NCBI GenBank assembly: GCA_964527995.1
Contig: CAZGRP010000028.1
Span: 1 to 54,153, forward strand
Direction of reading: 5' to 3'
Origin: CAZGRP01 sp964527995
GTDB lineage: Bacteria > Zhuqueibacterota > Zhuqueibacteria > Oceanimicrobiales > CAZGRP01
DNA: 54,153 nt
Shown here one piece after another: positions 43,186 through 52,868 of this stretch. How positions within the stretch are numbered: position 1 is the first letter of the stretch; each line of letters starts with the position of its first letter. The notes beneath the pieces are model-generated. The model worked only from the letters and a program-made list of their open reading frames with translations, had not been told where the DNA came from and did no database searches. The position numbers were made by a program, and so were the translations under genes.

Positions 43186-43311
43186 GAAAACGCTCCACGG
43201 TCCTGATGCAAAGTCCGAGGGGGAATGCGTCGCAGAGCTGGTTCAGGCGAAACGCCGCCGGTTCCTCGGCCGAGCGGACAGAGTCGATACTCAAGACGAG
43301 GTTCTGGAGCA

Positions 43312-43896
43312 TCACCACGGCCGTGTTGTTGCGCCTCCCAGACCCAAAACGCTGCGAACGACCAGCGCCAGGACCCAGACGCCGATCACCGCCAGAGTCG
43401 TGGCCACGGTATAGGCGGCAGCGCGCTCTTTGGGACACTCCATGAGGACAGGAAGGCCGAGATAGACCAGGTAGATGCCGTAGAGCGAGGCGAGCAACTG
43501 CAGAACGGAAAGGCTGGGGACAAGCAGAAAAATGCCACCAACGAGGAGCGGGGTCGATGCGTAAACCGCCAGCTTGGTGGCGTTCAGGTCGCTTTTCGTA
43601 CCGCTGAAGTTCGTGGCCAGCCAGTTGACGACCTGGGCGACGACCCACACCCCAGCAAGGGTCAACAGATAGATCACCACCATGTCGATGAGCGATCGCC
43701 CCACCGGTTCTCTGCCGACCAGCGGATAGCCGACGACGGCACTGCCGATGAAGCGAGAAACCGCGGGCACAGCGGCAAGGTAGATCAGGTACTCGCGTAC
43801 AATCTGCGTCGATGTCGTCTCCTCAGCACGAATGGCTTCCCAGGCTTCTTTCGGGTTCAGAAGAATGAACTTGACACGCTCAAGGATTTGTTCCAT
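43312..43896 (-). CDS. Yip1-domain integral membrane protein
   Basis: 194 residues from an ATG with a perfect AGGAGG, 17 bp inside the end of dnaE; an in-frame extension to 44064 lies in dnaE and is not coding. It begins MEQILERVKFILLNPKEAWE, the typical Yip1 opening, then has about five membrane helices (for example VVIYLLTLAGVWVVAQVVNW and VATTLAVIGVWVLALVVRSV). The role of bacterial Yip1 proteins is not known. Confidence 0.9.
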   Translation of the reverse strand: MEQILERVKFILLNPKEAWEAIRAEETTSTQIVREYLIYLAAVPAVSRFIGSAVVGYPLVGREPVGRSLIDMVVIYLLTLAGVWVVAQVVNWLATNFSGTKSDLNATKLAVYASTPLLVGGIFLLVPSLSVLQLLASLYGIYLVYLGLPVLMECPKERAAAYTVATTLAVIGVWVLALVVRSVLGLGGATTRPW

Positions 43897-46800
43897 GTCG
43901 TCCTCCTTTTCGCGCCGCGACCGGCTTCCCTTCGATCCAGACGTTCTCACTCCCCAGCAATTCCCGCAAACGGACGACCAACTCGGGTGTGGGATTGACC
44001 TTGATTTTCCTGGAACGGAATCGAAACTCATCTCCATTCCTGCGCAGGGCGATACAGACTTCACACCTGCCTTTGTGCGCCGTCAGCGCTGCCGATACGT
44101 TCGCGAGAGTGTCCGGCTCCACGTCGACCGACGGCAGTGCCAGCCAGAGCGCCTTGACGAATTTCTCACGCAGGCCCTCCAGCGGCAACACCTCGTCGCA
44201 AAGGATCTTAGTCTCTTCCTCCTCGCGGGTGGAGGTTCGCCCGACCACTGCGATCATCTGGTCGGGCTGTAGGAGGTCACGGTATTTGCTGTACGGGTCG
44301 GCGAAGACCAGCATCTCGGCCTGCCCCGAGAAGTCCTCCAGCGTCACGAATGCCATCGGCCTCTTCTGGCGGTCGGTGATCTCGCGGCAGGCGGTGACAA
44401 TGCCACAGACCGTTACCCTCTGGCCGTCCTTGGTGCTGTCGAGGCGATCGAGCGACACGCTGGCCAGAGCCCGAACGTCGTCCTCGTACTTGGACAGCGG
44501 GTGGCCGGAAACGTAGAATCCGAGCAACTGCTTCTCGCGGTTGAGGGCTTCCGTGCTGCTCCAGCGCTTCACAGGAGGCAAGGGGGGATGCTGCACCGTG
44601 CCCTCGCCTTCCGGGGCCAGGTCGAAAATCGTGGTCTGACCATGCAAACGGGCGTTGTGCATGCTCTGGGCGTAATTCACCGCCAGGTCGACCGCCGCCA
44701 TCAGTTGGGCCCGGTGCCCCTCGACCGAGTCGAAGGCACCCGCCTGGATCAGGCTTTCGATCACCTTCTTGTTGACCAGGCGATGATCGACGCGCTCGCA
44801 GAAGTCGAACAAGGTCGTGAAGCGCCCGCCTTGCTGGCGCGCCTTGACGATCGACTCGATGGCCGTCCGGCCGACGTTCTTGACTGCACCGAGACCGAAC
44901 CGGATGGCCCCACCTGAGACCACAAAGTCGGCAAAGCTCTCGTTGACGTCTGGAGGCAGAACCGGGACCCCCATCCGCCGGCACTCCTCGATGAGCACCA
45001 CAACCCGGTTGCTGCTCCCCATTTCACTCGACAGCGTGGCAGCCATGAACTCCGCGGGATAGTGCGCCTTGAGGTAGGCGGTCTGATAGGCCACCAGCGA
45101 GTAGCAGGCGGCGTGCGACTTGTTGAACCCGTAGCCGGCGAATTTGTCCATCAAGTCGAAGATGGCATTGGCCGTCTCCGCCGGGATGCCGCGCTCGGCG
45201 CAGCCGTTGATGAACTTCACCCGCTGCTCTGCCATCAAGTCGGCCTTCTTCTTTCCCATGGCGCGCCGCAGCAGGTCGGCGGCTCCAAGACTGAAGCCAC
45301 CCAGCTCACTGGCGATGCGCATCACCTGTTCCTGGTAGACGATGACGCCGTAGGTCTCGCGCAGGATCGGTTCCAGGCTCGGATGCAGGTATTCAATGGG
45401 ACGGCGGCCGTGTTTGCGCTCGATGAAGTCATCGATCATCTCCATCGGGCCCGGACGGTAGAGCGCGTTCATGGCGATGAGGTCTTCGATCGCCTGCGGA
45501 CGAAGCTTCTTCAAGTACTCGCGCATGCCCGAGCTCTCGAACTGAAAAATGCCCACCGTCTCGCCACGGGTGAAAATCTCGTAGGTCTCCGGATCGTCCA
45601 GCGGCAGCGCGTCCAGGTCAACGTCGACGCCCCGAGAACGCAGGGCCTTGACCGTCTTGTCGATCACCGTCAGCGTGCGCAGGCCGAGGAAATCCATCTT
45701 CAGAACGCCGATCTCCTCGAGCGACTTCATATCATACTGAGTGGTGACAGCGCCATCGCTGGAGCGGTACAGAGGCGTGTAGTTGGTGAGCTCCTCCGGG
45801 GTGATGACGACGCCGGCTGCATGGGTCGATGCGTGGCGGGCCAGCCCTTCGAGCACCAGCGAGTACTCGATGAGCTGGCGGTGCTGCTCGTCGGCATCGA
45901 CTGTCTCTCGCAGCGGTGGAACTTCTTCGAGCGCCGACTCCAGAGAGGTCCCCGGCGTGGCCGGGATCATTTTGGCAATGCGGTCGACTTCACTGTAGGG
46001 GATCTTCAGCGCCCGCCCGACGTCGCGAATCACCGCCCGCGCCGCCATTGTGCCGAAGGTGATGATCTGGGTGACGTTCTGCTCGCCATACTTCTGTTTA
46101 ACGTAGCGGATGATTTCCTCGCGCCTCTCGTAGCAGAAATCGATGTCGATGTCCGGCATCGTCACCCTCTCCGGGTTGAGAAAGCGCTCGAAGATCAGGT
46201 CGTACTCGATCGGATTGACGTTGGTAATGCCCAGGCAATAGGACACCAGACTGCCGGCGGCGGAACCGCGGCCTGGGCCCACGGGAATCCCCTGGCGCCG
46301 GGCGAAGTCGATGAAGTCCATCACGATGAGGAAATAGCCCGAGTAGCCCATTTTCTTGATCACATCGAGCTCGTACTGGAGTCGTTGCTCCAGCTCCGGC
46401 GTGACCTCATCATACCGCCGCTGCAGCCCCTCGAAGGCCAGTTTCTGAATGTATTCGTCCAGGGTGAGCTGCCCATGCTCGACAGGCACCTCGAACTTCG
46501 GCAGGTGGAACACCCCCGAGGGCAGATGCACATCGCACTTCTCGGCGATGTCGTATGTCAGCGTCAGCGCTTCCGACTGATCCTGGAACAGTGTCGCCAT
46601 TTCCTCGGCCGACTTGAAATAGATCTGGTCGGTGTTGTAACGCAGCCGGTTGGGATCGTCTCGGTCCTTCCCGGTCTGAATGCAGATGAGCACGTCGTGC
46701 GGCATGGCGTGCTCCTGCTTTAGATAGTGGATGTCGTTGGTGACCACCAGCGGGATGCTGAGCTCCCGGCTCAGCTCCAAAAGCCCCTTGCGCACCTCGT

Positions 46801-47350
46801 CCTCCTCGCGGATGCCGTGATTCTGCATCTCCAGGAAGAAATCATCGCCGAAAATGTCGCGATACTCCAGGGCGACGCGCCTGGCAACCTCGTAGCCATC
46901 CCGGAGCATCTTGAAGGCTACCTCGCCTTTCAGGCAGGCCGAAAGGGCAATCAGGCCATCGTGGTACTCCTTGAGAAGCTCCTTGTCCATCCGCGGCCGG
47001 TAGTAGAAACCTTCCAGGTAGCCTAACGACACCAGCTTCATCAGGTTCTTATAGCCGCGCCCGTTCTTTGCCAGAAGAACGAGGTGGTATGAGGTGTCGG
47101 AGACGCCTTTGCTGACGGTTTTCTTCTTCCGGTGCTCCGGTGCCACATAGGCTTCGACGCCGATAATGGGCTTGATCCCGGCTTTGTTCGCCTTCATATA
47201 GAACTCGACGGCGCCGAACATGTTGCCATGGTCCGTCAGCGCCAGCGCCGGCATATTGTGGCGAACAGCCGCCGCAATCAGGTCATCGACCTTGCAGGCC
47301 CCATCGAGCAGGCTGTAATGCGAATGATTGTGGAGGTGGACGTAGTTCAT
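43880..47350 (-). CDS. dnaE: DNA polymerase III alpha subunit
   Basis: 1156 residues, close to E. coli DnaE (1160). The PHP domain comes first (MNYVHLHNHSHYSLLDGACK; LALTDHGNMFGAVEFYMKAN). The C-family polymerase core follows with GPGRGSAAGSLVSYCLGITN and catalytic PDIDIDF near residue 397. Then come FNKSHAACYSLVAYQTAYLK, the HhH region and the OB-fold (RPMAFVTLEDFSGQAEMLVF). It is the replicative polymerase. No strong promoter is seen in the 120 bp upstream. Confidence 0.98.
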   Translation of the reverse strand: MNYVHLHNHSHYSLLDGACKVDDLIAAAVRHNMPALALTDHGNMFGAVEFYMKANKAGIKPIIGVEAYVAPEHRKKKTVSKGVSDTSYHLVLLAKNGRGYKNLMKLVSLGYLEGFYYRPRMDKELLKEYHDGLIALSACLKGEVAFKMLRDGYEVARRVALEYRDIFGDDFFLEMQNHGIREEDEVRKGLLELSRELSIPLVVTNDIHYLKQEHAMPHDVLICIQTGKDRDDPNRLRYNTDQIYFKSAEEMATLFQDQSEALTLTYDIAEKCDVHLPSGVFHLPKFEVPVEHGQLTLDEYIQKLAFEGLQRRYDEVTPELEQRLQYELDVIKKMGYSGYFLIVMDFIDFARRQGIPVGPGRGSAAGSLVSYCLGITNVNPIEYDLIFERFLNPERVTMPDIDIDFCYERREEIIRYVKQKYGEQNVTQIITFGTMAARAVIRDVGRALKIPYSEVDRIAKMIPATPGTSLESALEEVPPLRETVDADEQHRQLIEYSLVLEGLARHASTHAAGVVITPEELTNYTPLYRSSDGAVTTQYDMKSLEEIGVLKMDFLGLRTLTVIDKTVKALRSRGVDVDLDALPLDDPETYEIFTRGETVGIFQFESSGMREYLKKLRPQAIEDLIAMNALYRPGPMEMIDDFIERKHGRRPIEYLHPSLEPILRETYGVIVYQEQVMRIASELGGFSLGAADLLRRAMGKKKADLMAEQRVKFINGCAERGIPAETANAIFDLMDKFAGYGFNKSHAACYSLVAYQTAYLKAHYPAEFMAATLSSEMGSSNRVVVLIEECRRMGVPVLPPDVNESFADFVVSGGAIRFGLGAVKNVGRTAIESIVKARQQGGRFTTLFDFCERVDHRLVNKKVIESLIQAGAFDSVEGHRAQLMAAVDLAVNYAQSMHNARLHGQTTIFDLAPEGEGTVQHPPLPPVKRWSSTEALNREKQLLGFYVSGHPLSKYEDDVRALASVSLDRLDSTKDGQRVTVCGIVTACREITDRQKRPMAFVTLEDFSGQAEMLVFADPYSKYRDLLQPDQMIAVVGRTSTREEEETKILCDEVLPLEGLREKFVKALWLALPSVDVEPDTLANVSAALTAHKGRCEVCIALRRNGDEFRFRSRKIKVNPTPELVVRLRELLGSENVWIEGKPVAARKGGRHGTNP

Positions 47351-47426
47351 CGGCTAGCTCGGGACTGCTCAGTTTGAGTGAAGATTTGGATCAAGGAGAA
47401 TGCGAGGAGGAGGGAGACGCGGGAAA

Positions 47427-47455
47427 TGGGCTGGGAGCTTCTCACTCCCAGCCCA
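47427..47455 (-). terminator. Strong hairpin after the CpoB-like gene
   Basis: TGGGCTGGGAG and CTCCCAGCCCA form a perfect 11-bp stem with a 7-base loop, beginning 15 bp after the CpoB-like stop. The U tract is poor (ATTTCCC), so termination may be partial and read-through into dnaE is possible. Confidence 0.62.
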
Positions 47456-47470
47456 GAGAACTCGATCTGT

Positions 47471-48376
47471 TCAGCCCCGTGCCTCAATGCTCTTGAGAAA
47501 GCGCTCCGCCTTGGGGACATACTCGCTCGTCGGGTAGCTGCTCAGCAGGTTGGTGAATTCGGTGCGTGCCGTTTCGTAGTCGCCGGTCTTCAGGTAAGAA
47601 AGTCCAATCATCAACTGAGCATCATCGACCTTGTTGGCGTTCTCAAAAGCGAAAACCTTTTGAAAGGCAGCAATTGCCCGGTAATAGTCGCCGAGAGCAA
47701 AATAGCTCTCCCCGATCCAGTATTGCGCGTTGTCGGACAGGTCGTTGGTCATGTCGCGCCTCAAGAGCGCCTGGAACTTGCCAATGGCGCGGCGGTAGTT
47801 CCGCGTGTAAAAGTCATCGAGAGCGTCCTGATAGGCGAGTCCGTAGTCGTCAGTGCCATTGCCTGCGGAACTGACGGCAGGTGTTTTCGAGGCCGACGCC
47901 ATGGCCGAAGGAGCGACCTTCGCCTTGATTGCGCTCAGTGCAGCAAGCTGATGGTCGGTTTCCTCGATCTCCATGCGCAGGCTGTCGATCATCTGATCCT
48001 TGTCGCGCGTGATCCGTTCGAGCTGGGCAATCTCGGTCTCAAGCTCGAGAAACAGCTCGTCGGTCAGGAAGTCCTCGGGATCCTTCTTGCCCTCCCGAAC
48101 CGGCTGACCGTCTTTGTCGATACCGAGGACGCCCAGGATCTCTTTCAGTTCATCGTCGGCGAGGTTGCTCTGCGGCGCCTTCACGGCCTTCTCGTCGAGG
48201 AACCTCAGCTTCTCATCCAGCTCTTTCTTGTAGGCTTCATCGAGATCCGCGTTGGTCACCAGGCCATCATCCGTGTTGACTCGAGGCGCCTGGCTGCTAC
48301 ATACCGTGAAGAGTCCGACGACGGTCAAGAGCATCCACGTGACCGACATTCCGATAATTCTGCCTGTCCGCTTCAT
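47471..48376 (-). CDS. Exported TPR protein, CpoB/YbgF-like
   Basis: 301 residues from an ATG with GAGGAG upstream; a longer frame to 48526 crosses the promoter. An N-terminal signal (about 1-30, MSVTWMLLTVVGLFTVC) may end in a non-canonical lipobox TVC. A Glu/Asp-rich region and a coiled coil follow (about 125-165). Three C-terminal TPRs have YbgF-type spacing (YQDALDDFYTRNYRRAIGKF; NAQYWIGESYFALGDYYRAI; DAQLMIGLSYLKTGDYETAR). CpoB coordinates peptidoglycan synthesis with the Tol system. No tolQRAB-pal lies beside it, so the exact role is open. Confidence 0.86.
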   Translation of the reverse strand: MKRTGRIIGMSVTWMLLTVVGLFTVCSSQAPRVNTDDGLVTNADLDEAYKKELDEKLRFLDEKAVKAPQSNLADDELKEILGVLGIDKDGQPVREGKKDPEDFLTDELFLELETEIAQLERITRDKDQMIDSLRMEIEETDHQLAALSAIKAKVAPSAMASASKTPAVSSAGNGTDDYGLAYQDALDDFYTRNYRRAIGKFQALLRRDMTNDLSDNAQYWIGESYFALGDYYRAIAAFQKVFAFENANKVDDAQLMIGLSYLKTGDYETARTEFTNLLSSYPTSEYVPKAERFLKSIEARG

Positions 48377-48515
48377 GATGCGACTCCTCTGTTGGAACAA
48401 GTCAATGACCCGTGTAGCTGACAGAGCTTCTATCTGTCTGTGAGGGACGAGCAGGGTAGCTGAATTGCTGGGGGTCGGACTGGATTCGGAACAAGCGCAG
48501 ATCCCAAGCGACCCT

Positions 48516-48544
48516 AAGATAACCATTCAACTCCTAAAGGTCAA
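48516..48544 (-). promoter_or_regulatory. Sigma-70 promoter of the CpoB-like gene
   Basis: Minus strand TTGACC (48544-48539), 17-base spacer, TATCTT (48521-48516). Expected start near 48509, leader about 130 bases. It lies 100 bp after the recN stop, where no terminator is visible. Confidence 0.78.
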
Positions 48545-48642
48545 GTACCTTTTTGGCTCCTCCTTTACCCTGCTGCGCTCATATGGCCCTGCCTGGATGT
48601 CATCTCCACGTTCTGATCATCGTTCAGCGCTCGATCGCAGCC

Positions 48643-50352
48643 CTAATCGGCTGCCGCTTCCGACAGCAGCTGCTCGGCGCTACGTAAGTGAGTTTCAGAT
48701 ATGCTTTCACCACCCAGTAGCCGGGCGATCGCTTCGGCCCTCTCTTCCTCAGCCAGTCGCCGCACTTTGGTCTGACTGCCGCCGTCGGCGCTGACCTTTT
48801 CCACCAGGTAATGCCAGTCGCCCATGCTGGCGATTTGCGGCAGATGTGTGATGCACAGAATCTGGTGAGAGCGCGATAACTGGCGCAATTGCCGGCCCAC
48901 CGCCTGAGCAACACGTCCGGAAATGCCGATGTCGATCTCATCGAAGATAAGCACCGGGATCCGGTCGCTCGCAGCTGCCAGCGACTTGAACGCGAGCATG
49001 ACACGAGAAATCTCGCCACCAGAGGCGATTTTCGCCAACGGCCGCGGCCTGTCTCCCGGGTTCGTGGCGATAAAAAACTCAACCTTGTCGATACCATGCG
49101 GACCTGCGCGGAAGCTCTGATCGTCAATCTGTGCAAGCCCGGCCGGATCGGCCTCCTGCTCGAGCCTGACCTCGAATCGGGCGCCGGCGATACCGAGGGC
49201 TTTGAGCAAAGGAGGCAGTTCCTGCTGTAGCCTTGCGGCAGCGGAGTGTCGGGCTTCAGAGAGTCGCAAGCATGCACCGCCGAACTCTCGTCTGGCGGCC
49301 TCCTTCTGCCGTCGTAATGAATCGAGTTCGTTGTCCAGAGTTTCGAGGGTGGCCAGCTCCTGGTCGATGCGCTCTTTGTAGGCCAGCACTTCCGACAGAG
49401 TCGGCCCGTACTTTTTCTTCAGGCCGGAAAGCGAAGCCAACCGCACCCGGATCGCCTCCAAGCGCTCCGGGTCGAACTCCATCCGCTCCGAATAGCGCTG
49501 TAGGAACACGGCGGCATCCTCGACCAGCAACTGGGCGGTTCGAAAGTCTTCGACCAGCTTTCCGAATTCAGAGTCGATTTCTGCGAGCTGTTCAAGCTCC
49601 GTAACCGCACTGGCGAGACGCTCGAATGCACTGCCGCTCTCCTCGTAGAGGATGCTGTAGAGCCGTTCCGTGGTCTCCGAGAGTCGGGCGCTGTTCTTGA
49701 GGATTTTCTCTTCCCGCAGCAGCTCTTCCTCCTCGCCCGCTCGAGGGTCGACTCTGGCGATCTCCTCACGTTGAAAAAGCAGGAGATCGCGACGTGCCAG
49801 CAGGTCGCGTTGCTTTTGTTCCAGCTCGTCGAGCCTCTGGAGCAACCCGATCAGCTGCTCGTGAAGCCGGGACACCGTATGCACCAGATCTTTGTGGCCG
49901 CCGAAGTCATCGAGATAGTGCACGTGCTCGCGCCATCGCAGCAGCGACTGATGCTCGTGCTGCCCGTGCAGGTCGACGAGCATATCGCCGATCTCCTCTA
50001 GAATGCCAACCGGCACCGGCGTGTCGTTCACAAAGGCGCGGCTGCGCCCGGTGTCGAGGATCTCTCTGCGCAAAATCAGCTCGGAATCGTCGCCGTCCAC
50101 GTCATGCGAGCGCAGATAACTTTCCAGGGCCGTCCGGCCGGCAATGTCAAAATCAGCCTCCACCACCGCCTTGCGGCCGCCGCTTCGCACCACCAAGGTG
50201 TCGGCGCGGGCACCGAGAATCGTTCCCAGCGCGCCGATGAGAATCGACTTACCTGCCCCCGTCTCTCCGGTAAGGATGTTTAGCCCTGGACCGAAATGAA
50301 TCTCAACCTCGTCGATCAGTGCGTAGTTACGAATGTACAACCTCTTCAACAT
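48643..50352 (-). CDS. recN: DNA repair protein RecN
   Basis: 569-residue SMC-like ATPase. Walker A GETGAGKS spans residues 29-36, after MLKRLYIRNYALIDEVEIHF. Two long coiled-coil arms (about 150-230 and 280-370) follow, then the ABC signature region PLAKIASGGEISRVMLAFKS and Walker B IPVLIFDEIDIGISG. It acts early in double-strand break repair. GGGAAG precedes the ATG at 5-7 bases. The 269 bp upstream (50353-50621) hold no gene or strong promoter that I can support. Confidence 0.96.
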   Translation of the reverse strand: MLKRLYIRNYALIDEVEIHFGPGLNILTGETGAGKSILIGALGTILGARADTLVVRSGGRKAVVEADFDIAGRTALESYLRSHDVDGDDSELILRREILDTGRSRAFVNDTPVPVGILEEIGDMLVDLHGQHEHQSLLRWREHVHYLDDFGGHKDLVHTVSRLHEQLIGLLQRLDELEQKQRDLLARRDLLLFQREEIARVDPRAGEEEELLREEKILKNSARLSETTERLYSILYEESGSAFERLASAVTELEQLAEIDSEFGKLVEDFRTAQLLVEDAAVFLQRYSERMEFDPERLEAIRVRLASLSGLKKKYGPTLSEVLAYKERIDQELATLETLDNELDSLRRQKEAARREFGGACLRLSEARHSAAARLQQELPPLLKALGIAGARFEVRLEQEADPAGLAQIDDQSFRAGPHGIDKVEFFIATNPGDRPRPLAKIASGGEISRVMLAFKSLAAASDRIPVLIFDEIDIGISGRVAQAVGRQLRQLSRSHQILCITHLPQIASMGDWHYLVEKVSADGGSQTKVRRLAEEERAEAIARLLGGESISETHLRSAEQLLSEAAAD

Positions 50353-50621
50353 CAGTGCTTCCCGTAATCAGCAAATCCTGTGCCTCTGTCGCCAAACTCG
50401 GTAGCGGATTGCGAATACCGTGCGATGAATGCCGGCATACCAGATCTTGGACGAATTCGGCCGATAGGCCCCTCCACCTTGGGTAAAGCCTCCTTGCGGT
50501 CCGTTCTGAAGGGACCGGATTGCGCCGCACCACAAAGCAGAGTTCGCGGAAGACTGCGACTTCGATACAAACTGGTAAGGCGGTGTCCGATGGTGAGACA
50601 CTGGACCACCTGCTGCAACCT

Positions 50622-52853
50622 CTAGCGCCGGATTACGGCTACCTTGCCGGTGCCGGAAAGGCCGCTGTTGGTATAGGCAAGATAAACGTAGATACCGCTC
50701 GGGGCCAGCTCCCCGGATTTCGTGCGTCCGTCCCAGAGCGCTCGGGCGCCGAGAACCTGCGACTCGGGAATCGTTCGCACGAGCTTACCCGACGCGCTGT
50801 AGATCTTGACGGTGGTTCCGGCGGTCAGGTTGTCGATGATGAAGTTCTGGCCGGAGCCATCAACGATGAACGGGTTTGGATAGCCGCGCAGCAGAGCAAG
50901 GTCCGGACGCGGTGCCGTGAAAGGGGTGCGGACCACGGACAAGCCGCCGGTGGTGCCGATGTACACATCGCCGCTCTTGGCATCGAAGGCAAAGGAGAGG
51001 ACGTTGTTGTTCACCAAAGGGCTGTTTTCGGTCGTGTAATGAGTCCAGGTCTGGCCGTCGCTGCTCAGAACGCTGATTCCGGCGCTGGTACCGATCCATT
51101 TGTTGTTGCGCGGGTCCACGGCGATGACGTTGATATCGTCGGAGATCAGGCCGAACCGCTCCCCCACATCCCCCTGAAACCAGAAGTTCAACCCCTTGTC
51201 GGTGCCGATCCAGACGACGCCGTCCTGGTCCTCGGCCAGAGCGCGAATGAAGTTGCTGAGAAGGCCGTCATCGGTGGTGAGCCCCTGGGTGAAGTCGTCA
51301 TCAGACTTGTCCGAGAGCGTTCCGGCGTAGTCCAGCACACTGACGCCCGACGATTCGGTGCCGATCCATACCCGACCGAAATGGTCCGTCGTCGCCACCG
51401 TCACAAAAATAGAGCGCAAGCCTTCCGAGGTGGAGAAGTAGACCCAGTTGTCCGGGGATTCCGCTGGCACGGCGACGACCGCTTTGGTGTTGTCGGCGAT
51501 GTAGTTCATGAGCCAGAGGTTGCCAAAAAGGTCGCGGTGGATGTGGCGCACGACCACGAAATTCGGGTCCACGCCAGCGGTCCCTGCAAGTCCATCGGTT
51601 TGGTCAAAAACCTTGAATTGAAATCCACCTGCACTCTCCTCGACCACGGTGACGCCGCCCCCCCACGAACCAAACCACGGGTTACCGTCCGGGCCGATCG
51701 CCACCGTGCGCATGTCGTTGGAGGGCAGCCCATCTGCGCGCGACAGGTTGATCCATCGGCCATCGCGCAGGATGTGGATTCCCAACTGGCCGGAAGCCGC
51801 CCACAACGTGCCGGTGCTGTCAAGTGTAAGCCCGGTAAAAACATTGCTGGCCGGGGTGTTGGGAGTGAACGTCCGCCACGAGCCCGAGGCAAGGTCATAT
51901 CGTGCCAGTCCAAGATCCTTCCTGCCGATCCACACCTGGTCGGGCAACCGCGCCATCATGGACAGGATGGTGCCTTGCGACTCGCCGAGACGTTGCCACG
52001 CGCCCTGGCTGTCGAGCTCGTAGACGGCGTTGCGCGCGGCCGCAAACAGTCGCGGCTGCGCAGGGGACCCGACCAGGCCGGTGCGCAGGGCGACGATCGA
52101 CGGCTGCCCCAGTCCGGTCGTCACCGGCTGCCAGCCCACTCCGTCCCAGCGGGCAACGCCGCGGTCGGTGCCGACGTAGATGACCGTGTCGAGAGCGGCA
52201 ATGGCAGTGATCTTGTTGGACGGCAAACCAGAGAGGGTGGTGAAGTCGGTCCAGCTCTGCGGCGCCAGAAGGTTCGGCAGATCGAGCGAAGACTTGGCCA
52301 GGCCGCGGTCGGTGCCCACCCAGATGTCTCTGCCCCGCAGAAACACCGTGTTTGCAGCCACCTCCACTGGAAGCGACTGGCCCAGTTTCTTGTACGTCTC
52401 CTTCACCTCCTGCCGGTCGATCACGTAGAGACTGACACCGATGTCGAGCCCGACATAAATGGAATCGCCGTAGCTCACAAGATCGGTGATCGTCAAACCG
52501 CGATAGTCATCGACCACATCCCAGGTGCGGCTGTCCGGGTCGTAGATGTTGATGCGGCCGTCGCCAAGGCCGAACCACAGCCGTCCGTCCGCGTCGACCT
52601 CCACAGCACGCACATCATTGGAGAGCAGCCCCTCGGTGTTGGTGATGGTCTCAAACTCCTCCGTGCCCGGAGCGAAAGCGAGAACACCGCCATCGGTGAC
52701 ACCCCACACGACGCCTTGCCTGGCCGTCATGTCCACGACGTTGCGCATGCTGGTGAACGTCTTCCACGGCCCCACCACCTGCCCCTGCATCGACTCGGGG
52801 ACCGCCGCCACAGCCACCAACACCGCGCCCAGAACGAAAACGTACTTCTTCAC
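50622..52853 (-). CDS. PorZ-like exported beta-propeller protein with type IX-style C-terminal domain
   Basis: 743 residues with a GTG start. A signal peptide spans about 1-25 (KKYVFVLGAVLVAVAAVP). Two seven-bladed 'two-component regulator' type propellers follow, with repeats such as LLSNDVRAVEVDADGRLWFG, LPSNDMRTVAIGPDGNPWFG and LLSNFIRALAEDQDGVVWIG. The C-terminal beta-sandwich (about 655-743) has YPNPFIVDG, TVKIYSASGKLVRTI, WDGRTKSGELAPSGIYVYLA and a basic end, like FlgD-type and T9SS sorting domains. The architecture matches PorZ of the type IX secretion attachment complex. No other por gene is nearby. Confidence 0.86.
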   Translation of the reverse strand: MKKYVFVLGAVLVAVAAVPESMQGQVVGPWKTFTSMRNVVDMTARQGVVWGVTDGGVLAFAPGTEEFETITNTEGLLSNDVRAVEVDADGRLWFGLGDGRINIYDPDSRTWDVVDDYRGLTITDLVSYGDSIYVGLDIGVSLYVIDRQEVKETYKKLGQSLPVEVAANTVFLRGRDIWVGTDRGLAKSSLDLPNLLAPQSWTDFTTLSGLPSNKITAIAALDTVIYVGTDRGVARWDGVGWQPVTTGLGQPSIVALRTGLVGSPAQPRLFAAARNAVYELDSQGAWQRLGESQGTILSMMARLPDQVWIGRKDLGLARYDLASGSWRTFTPNTPASNVFTGLTLDSTGTLWAASGQLGIHILRDGRWINLSRADGLPSNDMRTVAIGPDGNPWFGSWGGGVTVVEESAGGFQFKVFDQTDGLAGTAGVDPNFVVVRHIHRDLFGNLWLMNYIADNTKAVVAVPAESPDNWVYFSTSEGLRSIFVTVATTDHFGRVWIGTESSGVSVLDYAGTLSDKSDDDFTQGLTTDDGLLSNFIRALAEDQDGVVWIGTDKGLNFWFQGDVGERFGLISDDINVIAVDPRNNKWIGTSAGISVLSSDGQTWTHYTTENSPLVNNNVLSFAFDAKSGDVYIGTTGGLSVVRTPFTAPRPDLALLRGYPNPFIVDGSGQNFIIDNLTAGTTVKIYSASGKLVRTIPESQVLGARALWDGRTKSGELAPSGIYVYLAYTNSGLSGTGKVAVIRR

Positions 52854-52868
52854 CCGACTCCCATACAG

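Noticed and set aside
45062..46723. 553-residue open frame on the plus strand inside dnaE
   Set aside because: Antisense shadow of the polymerase core; no start signal or recognisable motif.
50352..50618. 88-residue open frame ending in TGATG with the recN start
   Set aside because: TTG start without ribosome site and Arg/Ser/Pro composition without a fold. recN has its own GGGAAG site, so coupling is not needed.
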